Shown one piece after another: positions 5,997 to 11,329 of a stretch of 11,329 nucleotides of DNA. Source of the DNA: Thermodesulfobacteriota bacterium (GTDB lineage Bacteria > Desulfobacterota_D > UBA1144 > Nemesobacterales > UBA2774); the NCBI GenBank assembly GCA_039028315.1, contig JBCCIH010000061.1:1-11329 (forward strand), in the 5' to 3' direction. How positions within the stretch are numbered: the first letter of the stretch is position 1; each line of letters opens with the position of its first letter. Made by a program: the position numbers and the translations under genes. Under the pieces are notes generated by a model. It was not told the DNA's origin and ran no database searches. It saw nothing but the letters and a program-made list of their open reading frames with translations.

Positions 5997-7979
5997 ATGG
6001 CTAAGACATATGAAAGAAAGACTCATAAATCATGGTATAAGGTGCTCGAGCATGGAGAGCTTCCAGAAGGCCGTGTGACAACAAGAACATGCAGAAACCT
6101 AACAATTTGCTTAAGCCATTACAAAGGCGAATTTGGAGCGCTGGATAATAAATGCCCTCACCAAGGCGGCCCGCTTGGCGAAGGATCAATTGAAAGCGGA
6201 TTTTTAAGATGCCCTTGGCACGGGTGGGACTTTAATCCGATAACGGGAGACTCGCCAGGCGGATTTGACGACGGTGTCCCCACATATGAAATAGAGCAAA
6301 GAGATGACGGAATCTATGTAGCTTTAGAAGATGAAGCAGAGCATGTTAAAACCGTAACAGATATTATGGCAGAGACAATGGTGAACTGGGGCGTAAAACA
6401 AATCTTTGGCATGGTTGGACACTCTAACTTAGGACTTGCTGATGCGCTCAGAGTACAGGAGCAGGCTGGTAATCTCTCTTACTATGGAATACGCCACGAG
6501 GGCGCAGCCGCTTTTGCCTGCTCAGCTTATGGAAAACTTACCGGCAGACCTGCAGCTTGTCTTGGAATAGCAGGTCCGGGCTCAACCAATTTGCTAACTG
6601 GTCTTTGGGATGCGAATGTCGACAGAAGCCCAGTTCTTGCCCTAAGCGGTCAGGTTGACACTCAGGTGCTTGGCCCGGGGGCTTTTCAGGAAGTTGATCT
6701 TCAAGCAGCTTTTGGAAAAGTGGCGCAGTGGTCTCAAACAGTCCTTCCCACTAGTAAACATGCTGAGCTAATCAACCTTGCTCTTAAGAGTGCAATATTA
6801 AACAGAGGTGTATCTCATCTTGTATTCCCGGATGAAGTACAGACTCTTCCTGCACCTAAGAAAGCCCATGCAGGCTCTCCTAAAGGCAGAGTAACGCCGC
6901 TGACCATAAGCCCTCCTAAAGAAACTCTAGATCAAGCAATAAAGCTATTAAGAAAAGCCGAAAGACCCGCAATAATTGTTGGACACGGCGCGCGGTTTAA
7001 TATGGATGCAATCATTGAGCTTGCCCAAATGCTGAAATGTCCAGTTTTCACAACTTTCAAAGGAAAGGGACTCATAGCTGATGACCATCCGCTTGGATGC
7101 GGAGTGCTAGGTCGTAGCGGGACCCCAATTGCGAGCTGGTTTATGAATGAGTCCGATCTTCTCGTAGTTTTCGGTGCTAGCTTTAGTAACCACACAGGTA
7201 TTTCATCTAAAAAACCAATTATTCATGTGGACTTTGATAACATGGCGCTTGCCAAGTTTCACTCTGTGACAGTTCCACTATGGGGTGAGATCGGAGTAAC
7301 TGCTGAGCTGATTAAAAAAGGTGTGAAAGGCAAAGCTAAATCCAAAGACAGAAGAAAAGATATTGCAAAACGCTGGGCTATATGGAGAGATGAGAAAAAG
7401 AGCCGAAGAAAAGACGACAGGGGAATGGGTGTAAGCTCAGCCCATATATTTGAAGAAATGTCCAAACTTGTGCCAGAGGATGCTATAATCGCCGTCGACG
7501 TTGGTAACAATACATATTCCTTTGGCCGCTACTTTGAATGTAAAAATCAGGCGCTACTTATGTCAGGTTATCTTGGTTCAATTGGCTTTTCACTCCCTGC
7601 GGCGCTTGGAGCTTGGTCGGCCACTCAGGAAGATGATCCAAAATTTAAAGGCCGTAAGGTCGTGTCAGTTTCAGGAGACGGCGGCTTTGGCCAGTATTTA
7701 GCAGAAGTAACAACTGCCGTGAAATACGGTATGAATATCACCCACGTTCTCCTTCATAACAAAGAGTTAGGTAAAATTAGTAAGGAGCAAAAGGCTGGGA
7801 ACTGGGAAGTTTGGCAAACGTCTTTACACAACCCCAACTTTGCAGATTTTGTTAACTCATGCGGCGGGCTTGGAATTAGAGTCACAAAAAAGAAAGAATT
7901 TGGCCCAGCGCTAAGAAAAGCATTAAAGCATAAAACATTTTCTCTGGTTGAAATTATGGCCGATGTGGAGCTTATATAA
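5997..7979 (+). CDS. Rieske [2Fe-2S] domain fused to a ThDP-dependent pyruvate oxidase/acetolactate synthase-like enzyme
   Basis: A 660-aa fusion. Residues 10-110 are a Rieske ferredoxin domain with both ligand pairs, CPH (C53, H55) and CPWH (C72, H75). Residues 115-655 are a complete thiamine-diphosphate enzyme: catalytic glutamate E168 in RHEGAAAF, IAGPGSTNLLTGLWDANV (191-208), GPGAFQEVDL (226-235), a central nucleotide-binding-like domain (312-435), and the diphosphate motif GDGGFGQ (560-566) ending at N588. The C-terminal LGKISKEQKAG...HNPNFADF pattern is closest to pyruvate oxidase (PoxB)-like members, which use FAD. Known relatives decarboxylate 2-oxo acids such as pyruvate; the substrate here is not determined. 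The fusion suggests electrons from the cofactor pass directly to the Fe-S cluster. No signal peptide, so it is cytoplasmic. Two bases separate it from the DUF5996 gene. Confidence 0.93.
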   Translation: MAKTYERKTHKSWYKVLEHGELPEGRVTTRTCRNLTICLSHYKGEFGALDNKCPHQGGPLGEGSIESGFLRCPWHGWDFNPITGDSPGGFDDGVPTYEIEQRDDGIYVALEDEAEHVKTVTDIMAETMVNWGVKQIFGMVGHSNLGLADALRVQEQAGNLSYYGIRHEGAAAFACSAYGKLTGRPAACLGIAGPGSTNLLTGLWDANVDRSPVLALSGQVDTQVLGPGAFQEVDLQAAFGKVAQWSQTVLPTSKHAELINLALKSAILNRGVSHLVFPDEVQTLPAPKKAHAGSPKGRVTPLTISPPKETLDQAIKLLRKAERPAIIVGHGARFNMDAIIELAQMLKCPVFTTFKGKGLIADDHPLGCGVLGRSGTPIASWFMNESDLLVVFGASFSNHTGISSKKPIIHVDFDNMALAKFHSVTVPLWGEIGVTAELIKKGVKGKAKSKDRRKDIAKRWAIWRDEKKSRRKDDRGMGVSSAHIFEEMSKLVPEDAIIAVDVGNNTYSFGRYFECKNQALLMSGYLGSIGFSLPAALGAWSATQEDDPKFKGRKVVSVSGDGGFGQYLAEVTTAVKYGMNITHVLLHNKELGKISKEQKAGNWEVWQTSLHNPNFADFVNSCGGLGIRVTKKKEFGPALRKALKHKTFSLVEIMADVELI

Positions 7980-7981
7980 CT

Positions 7982-8788
7982 ATGATCACAAAAAACGCTT
8001 TTCCCATTTTAGAGTACGATAGGGTTTATAAAACTAGAGATACAATTCAGTCATACGCCAAGGTTGTGGGAGCAATCAGAGCACAAATGACTCCAGAACA
8101 AAAGGAGTATTGGCATATAAGCCTAAGAGCAGCCCCACAGGGGTTTAGAACAACTCCAATATCATATGGTGACGGGGACACGTTCGAAATTGCAATTAAT
8201 CTAATCTCACACAGCGCTCAAATAACAACTAGCACTGGACATAGCAGAAACATAGCGCTTACAGGACAATCGGTAGCTGAGTTCTCAAGCGATCTCTTGT
8301 CAATATTGAACACTATGAATATAAAGCCCGAGTTAGATCTTGAGAAATTTAAGGACACCTCGAAGACGGAATACGACCAGGCTGCAGCAAGTGAAATTTT
8401 TAAATCATATTCACTTGTAGACATAATTTTTAAAACATTTAAAGGAACAATAGATTCTGAGACAAGTCCAGTTCAGCTTTGGACACATCACATGGATATT
8501 GCGTTCACTACTCACCCTGGGAAAGACACTAAAAATTTGGACCAAATTGGCTTTGGTTATCTTATTGGTGATGAAGCAGTGACAGAACCGTATTTCTATA
8601 TTACCGCCTACCCTGAGATCGAAGATACCTCTAATATCACACTTAAAGAACATGCATACTGGAACCCAGATGGATGGCAGGGTGTTGTACTAAAGTACAA
8701 AGATCTTATAGCTAACGGCAACCCCGCAGAGTTTCTAATAAATCACCTAGATAAAACATATGATCAAATATTAGACATTACAAAATAA
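7982..8788 (+). CDS. DUF5996 family protein, function unknown
   Basis: A 268-aa soluble protein with the layout of DUF5996: an N-terminal helix region with RDTIQSYAKVVGAIRAQMTPEQKEYW (partly conserved), a WHISLRAAPQGFRTTPI segment near 44-60, YGDGDTFEIAINLISH near 62-77, and a second half with SPVQLWTHHMDIAFTTHPG and an AYP...HAYWNPDGW ending. Histidine and tryptophan residues are unusually prominent in the conserved blocks, compatible with a ligand- or metal-binding pocket, but this is inference. It begins two bases after the Rieske-ThDP stop, with GGAG (7967-7970) inside the upstream gene, so it is translationally coupled. The coupling is the best clue: it may be an accessory factor for that enzyme. 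No enzymatic function is known for the family. Confidence 0.8.
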   Translation: MITKNAFPILEYDRVYKTRDTIQSYAKVVGAIRAQMTPEQKEYWHISLRAAPQGFRTTPISYGDGDTFEIAINLISHSAQITTSTGHSRNIALTGQSVAEFSSDLLSILNTMNIKPELDLEKFKDTSKTEYDQAAASEIFKSYSLVDIIFKTFKGTIDSETSPVQLWTHHMDIAFTTHPGKDTKNLDQIGFGYLIGDEAVTEPYFYITAYPEIEDTSNITLKEHAYWNPDGWQGVVLKYKDLIANGNPAEFLINHLDKTYDQILDITK

Positions 8789-8807
8789 GAGTAAATTAGG
8801 TGCAGAA

Positions 8808-9158
8808 ATGTTTCACATTGAAGAGTACTTAGTAATAATTTTCACTCCAGTTTCCGAAATAATAGACCTTGTCGCCATACTGTTTATTCTCTGGGGATTT
8901 GTTAGATCTATGTACGACTACTTTGCTCTGAGGATAAAAAACAAGAGCGTAAGTACCAAAGATATCATGTCTGTGAGATGCTACTTAGGGATTTATCTTC
9001 TTTTTGGCCTTGAGATAATGATTGTTGCGGACATTATAAAGACAGTAATTCATCAAACAACCGATGAACTAATTTTTCTTGGCGGAATAGTAGTTATTAG
9101 AATTGTTCTAGCTTATTTTCTAAACAAAGAAATTGAAGATATGAAGCGTGAGCTTTAG
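8808..9158 (+). CDS. DUF1622 small integral membrane protein
   Basis: A 116-aa inner-membrane protein with three predicted helices at about 8-34, 58-80 and 87-106, a basic loop (41-57) and a charged C-terminal tail (EIEDMKREL). The block LLFGLEIMIVADIIKTVI followed by LGGIVVIRIVLAYFLNKEIE is the DUF1622 signature as I know it. The conserved Glu and Asp inside the second helix (E69, D75) are unusual for a membrane segment and may be functional, for instance in ion or proton handling (inference). AGGTG at 8798-8802 lies five bases before the ATG, and the gene is 19 bases after the DUF5996 gene, so it is the third gene of the operon. It could anchor or relay electrons for the Rieske-ThDP enzyme, but no heme or quinone motif is visible. 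Its stop overlaps the stop of the convergent Cys-rich gene. Confidence 0.82.
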   Translation: MFHIEEYLVIIFTPVSEIIDLVAILFILWGFVRSMYDYFALRIKNKSVSTKDIMSVRCYLGIYLLFGLEIMIVADIIKTVIHQTTDELIFLGGIVVIRIVLAYFLNKEIEDMKREL

Positions 9159-9781
9159 TTTTTACATTCTCCCAAGCACTGATCATTAAAGTCTCTGCAC
9201 TCAAGCATACATTTACTTCTTTTCTCACTTTTAGCGCCCCCTCCAAGATATACGCTGCAGTTGGCCTCGCAGTCTAGTTTTTTATACCTGCAGACCTCAG
9301 GGCATGGTTTGTCATCTAGAAAACCGGGTTTTAGGGTTGGTCTGGGAGTAGGATTTACACACCAGCTCTTGCAGTCATCTAGACCCTTGCTGCAGTCTTT
9401 TCTACAGGCAGCTTTTTTCTCACTCTTAGCTCCCCCGCCTGTAAACTTTGTACATTCGTTATTGCAGTCATAGGCCTTAAGCTCACATGATTTCTCACAG
9501 GGCTTATCGTGATATCGCTCAGGCTTTAAAGTAGGTTTAGGTGTAGGATTAAGACATCTTTGTTTGCATGGATCAAGGTCCTTTGCACATTCATTCGTGC
9601 ATATTCTACGCTCACGACTCTTAGCTCCGCCACCAACAATCTGAGAACAAGAGAGCTCACAGTTCTTCTGACTCTCGACGCATTTCTGAGGACAACTCAT
9701 TGGCTCATCCTGGGCTCCCGAGTTAATCGTGAAAACAATCAAAAGTAAGAATAAAACATAAAGTGCATGAAATTTTCGCAT
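9155..9781 (-). CDS. Secreted 24-cysteine protein of three tandem modules, no recognised family
   Basis: A 208-aa exported protein. Residues 1-23 form a signal peptide (MRK, hydrophobic 7-19, NSGA before QDEP). The mature part contains three modules beginning at C30, C95 and C160, an exact 65-residue period. Each has eight cysteines in the pattern C-x3-C-x6-C-x3-C-x15-C-x3-C-x6-C-x3-C, with no exception. Between the two cysteine quartets every module has GGGAKS followed by a basic run. Modules are joined by 17-residue Pro-Thr-Lys linkers (PTPKPTLKP and PTPRPTLKP). The spacing predicts paired helices stapled by disulfides, formed in an oxidising compartment. It has no SxxC lipobox, CxxCH heme site or recognised catalytic motif. 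No Shine-Dalgarno precedes the ATG. It diverges from the glycerate kinase gene and overlaps the DUF1622 gene tail to tail. I cannot assign a function; metal binding, cell-surface structure or adhesion are all possible. Confidence 0.85.
   Translation of the reverse strand: MRKFHALYVLFLLLIVFTINSGAQDEPMSCPQKCVESQKNCELSCSQIVGGGAKSRERRICTNECAKDLDPCKQRCLNPTPKPTLKPERYHDKPCEKSCELKAYDCNNECTKFTGGGAKSEKKAACRKDCSKGLDDCKSWCVNPTPRPTLKPGFLDDKPCPEVCRYKKLDCEANCSVYLGGGAKSEKRSKCMLECRDFNDQCLGECKN
9158..9694 (-). repeat. Three tandem 195-bp coding repeats in the Cys-rich gene
   Basis: Repeat units on the minus strand are 9694-9500, 9499-9305 and 9304-9158, the last lacking the linker. At protein level the cysteines, the GGGAKS core and the linker are conserved while the rest has diverged, so this is an old internal duplication maintained by selection rather than a recent expansion. 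Confidence 0.85.
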
Positions 9782-9811
9782 CTGATTTAAGAATAACCAA
9801 TTATCAGATTA

Positions 9812-9839
9812 TTGTTAGACGGGGAGACTCCGTTATAAT
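9812..9839 (+). promoter_or_regulatory. Promoter of the glycerate kinase gene, probably leaderless
   Basis: TTGTTA (9812-9817), a 16-base spacer and a perfect TATAAT (9834-9839). The ATG at 9847 lies seven bases after the -10 box, so transcription should begin at or within a base or two of the start codon. No Shine-Dalgarno is possible in such an mRNA. The spacer contains a short GGAG-A-CTCC inverted repeat (9823-9831). Confidence 0.55.
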
Positions 9840-9846
9840 TCAAACT

Positions 9847-11175
9847 ATGGGTACGGAAAAACTAAGAAAAGACGCGAAAGAAATATTCGATGCTGGACTC
9901 AAAGCAGTAGACCCTATAAACGCTGTCAAAAATCATGTGCGGCGGGATGGGAATAAGCTCATTCTCCAAGACGCAGAATATCACCTTGAGAGCTTTGACA
10001 ACATCTATGTTATTGGAATGGGAAAGGCTGCGGCGTCTATGGCTAAGGCTGTTGAGGATATTTTAGGCGAGCGTTTAACATCTGGAATTGTAAACGTAAA
10101 ATACGGACATTCGGTAGAGCTTAGTAAGGTAAAAATTAATGAAGCTGGCCACCCCGTGCCTGATGATGAAGGACTTAAAGGCAGCAGGGAGATAATGAAC
10201 CTCTTAAATAGTTCAGGGGAAAAAGACCTTGTGATCTGCCTTATATCCGGGGGAGGATCTGCGCTTTTACCTGTGCCTGCCGGGAACCTCACACTAGAGG
10301 ACAAACAGCTGGTTACGCAGTCTCTTTTAGAGTGCGGCGCCAATATTCATGAGATAAATTCCATTAGAAAACAGATCTCTGCAGTCAAGGGCGGCCGCTT
10401 AGCACAGCTCGTTTATCCTTCAACATTGATCTCGTTAATATTGTCAGATGTAATCGGAGATAACTTAGATGTAATAGCATCTGGACCCACTGTAGCAGAC
10501 ACTCATACCTTTCATGACTGTAGAAATATAATCAATAAGTACAGCCTTGATGAAAGAGTGCCCAAACGAGTAATTGATTATATAGAGATGGGTTGTGATG
10601 GTCAGATAGAAGATACTCCTAAAGCGGATAGTCCAATATTTGAAAAAACTCATAATGTGATTGTAGGAAGCAACATACTTGCCGTCAAAGCGGCAAAGGA
10701 AAAAGCGTTGAGTCTTGGGTATAACAGTCTTATTCTTTCAACCTACATACACGGTGAGACTGAAGAAGTTGCCAAAGTTCACACAGCAGTGGCAAAAGAA
10801 ATTATCGCATCAGGCAATCCAGTAAATAAACCTGCCTGCATTATCTCTGGCGGAGAAACCACAGTTACAATCGAGGGCAAAGGACAGGGCGGAAGAAATC
10901 AGGAATTTGTACTAGCAGCGGCAATAGATATTGAGGGCTTAGAAAACACGCTAGTTTTGAGCGCAGGAACAGACGGAAACGACGGGCCAACAGACGCAGC
11001 CGGCGCATTGGCAGATGGATCAACTATAAATAGAGCAAACAAGTTGGGGCTAAATGCTTACGAGTATCTATGTGAGAATAATTCCTACAACTACTTTGAC
11101 CCTTTAGGTGACCTTATAGTCACAGGTCCTACTAATACAAACGTAATGGACTTAAGAATAGTGCTTATCACTTAG
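9847..11175 (+). CDS. Glycerate 2-kinase (GckA/MOFRL type)
   Basis: Phosphorylates D-glycerate with ATP, giving 2-phosphoglycerate, which enters lower glycolysis; used in serine-cycle, glyoxylate and sugar-acid breakdown. From the ATG at 9847 the product is 442 aa, normal for the family, and begins with the usual LRKDAKEIFDAGLKAVDP segment. An upstream in-frame ATG at 9763 would add 28 residues that resemble nothing and would overlap the divergent gene and the promoter. Visible: GMGKAA with K60, LISGGGSALLP (133-142), the NSIRKQIS...KGGRLA block (171-186), LSDVIGDNLDVIASGPT (199-215), and the C-terminal MOFRL domain with SGGETTVTI (334-342), GGRNQEF (348-354), GTDGNDGPTDAAGA (374-387) and TGPTNTNVMDL (426-436). 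With gcvT/gcvH on the same fragment, glycine-serine-glycerate interconversion is a plausible setting, though the genes are 8 kb apart. Confidence 0.94.
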   Translation: MGTEKLRKDAKEIFDAGLKAVDPINAVKNHVRRDGNKLILQDAEYHLESFDNIYVIGMGKAAASMAKAVEDILGERLTSGIVNVKYGHSVELSKVKINEAGHPVPDDEGLKGSREIMNLLNSSGEKDLVICLISGGGSALLPVPAGNLTLEDKQLVTQSLLECGANIHEINSIRKQISAVKGGRLAQLVYPSTLISLILSDVIGDNLDVIASGPTVADTHTFHDCRNIINKYSLDERVPKRVIDYIEMGCDGQIEDTPKADSPIFEKTHNVIVGSNILAVKAAKEKALSLGYNSLILSTYIHGETEEVAKVHTAVAKEIIASGNPVNKPACIISGGETTVTIEGKGQGGRNQEFVLAAAIDIEGLENTLVLSAGTDGNDGPTDAAGALADGSTINRANKLGLNAYEYLCENNSYNYFDPLGDLIVTGPTNTNVMDLRIVLIT

Positions 11176-11182
11176 AGACTTA

Positions 11183-11329
11183 TTAAGAGCTCATAGCAGT
11201 TAGGAACTTAAGCTCAGATGAGAGTTCTTCTTTGGTTACGGTGAACAAGTTAAAGCTTTTGTTCAGTGTTACCATCTGGATATTTTCTGCAATCAGCCGC
11301 TCACTGTTTTTAACCCAATAAACGCATAC
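11183..11329 (-). CDS. C-terminal end of an unrecognised protein (runs off the right edge)
   Basis: On the minus strand one frame is open from the window edge to a TAA at 11183-11185, giving the last 48 residues of a protein (containing YWVKNSERLIAENIQMV and ending FLTAMSS). The segment is mixed alpha/beta in appearance, without cysteine clusters or a membrane helix. I do not recognise it. It converges on the glycerate kinase gene with only seven bases between the two stops and no obvious terminator hairpin. The gene is probably real because the frame reaches the edge and fills the space exactly, but 49 codons is thin evidence. Confidence 0.5.
   Translation of the reverse strand, partial: VCVYWVKNSERLIAENIQMVTLNKSFNLFTVTKEELSSELKFLTAMSS

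Noticed and set aside
5997..7979. Glyoxylate carboligase, suggested by the glycerate kinase in the same window
   Set aside because: Glyoxylate carboligase has valine where most ThDP enzymes have the catalytic glutamate; here the glutamate (E168) is present, and the C-terminal pattern is PoxB-like. The Rieske domain is also foreign to that enzyme.
2032..7979. A classical acetoin (budA-budB) operon made of the decarboxylase and the ThDP enzyme
   Set aside because: The genes are over 3 kb apart with two unrelated genes and separate promoters between them, one product is exported and the other cytoplasmic, and no budR or budC is present.
9261..9748. Plus-strand open frames across the Cys-rich gene
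   Set aside because: They are mirror frames of the repetitive cysteine codons; no start signals, no recognisable protein, while the minus frame has a signal peptide and perfect periodic cysteines.
9155..9781. Multiheme cytochrome or small-TIM-like chaperone
   Set aside because: No CxxCH heme-binding motif occurs, and small TIM proteins have a single pair of CX3C motifs with a longer gap and no signal peptide; the likeness is limited to the CX3C spacing.
9763..9846. Upstream ATG for the glycerate kinase (28 extra residues)
   Set aside because: The extension would contain the promoter and the start of the divergent Cys-rich gene, and the known family N-terminus aligns from 9847.

Overview
This window is a densely packed bacterial chromosome segment with no non-coding stretch over about 300 bases. 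It is AT-rich by eye (roughly 40% G+C, not computed). Several products carry Sec-type signal peptides, promoters look sigma-70-like, and Shine-Dalgarno sites are GGAG/GGAGG, so a bacterium is certain. An uncultured Gram-negative, deltaproteobacteria- or Dadabacteria-like lineage is a guess that the window alone cannot settle. I see no tRNA, rRNA, CRISPR array, transposase, integrase or phage gene.

Left end (1-1371, minus strand): gcvT followed by the 5' part of gcvH, two parts of the glycine cleavage system. A divergent promoter region (1372-1487) separates them from a tight plus-strand operon (1488-4029): peptide deformylase, an exported acetolactate decarboxylase whose TTG start lies inside the deformylase gene, an exported cyclase-family metal hydrolase, and a small DUF6573-like protein. 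Next come a stand-alone IscS/NifS-type cysteine desulfurase (4103-5245) and a THEP1-type NTPase (5323-5862).

Centre (5997-9158): a strong promoter (TTGATA-17-TATAAG) drives a three-gene unit. Its first gene encodes an unusual fusion of an N-terminal Rieske [2Fe-2S] domain to a full-length thiamine-diphosphate enzyme of the pyruvate oxidase/acetolactate synthase superfamily. A DUF5996 protein and a three-helix DUF1622 membrane protein follow. This is the best candidate for a new redox system: a cytoplasmic decarboxylase with its own iron-sulfur electron acceptor, co-transcribed with a small membrane protein.

Right end (9155-11329): on the minus strand, a secreted protein with three exact 65-residue modules holding 24 cysteines at invariant spacing, with no family I recognise. 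It diverges from a MOFRL-type glycerate 2-kinase (9847-11175). The 3' end of an unrecognised minus-strand gene runs off the window.

Metabolically the region touches glycine/glycerate C1-C3 metabolism (gcvT, gcvH, glycerate kinase), acetolactate/pyruvate chemistry (acetolactate decarboxylase, ThDP enzyme) and Fe-S supply (cysteine desulfurase, Rieske domain). The links between these units are inferred from proximity only. At def and the glycerate kinase, a perfect TATAAT lies only 7-10 bases from the start codon with no Shine-Dalgarno, suggesting leaderless mRNAs.
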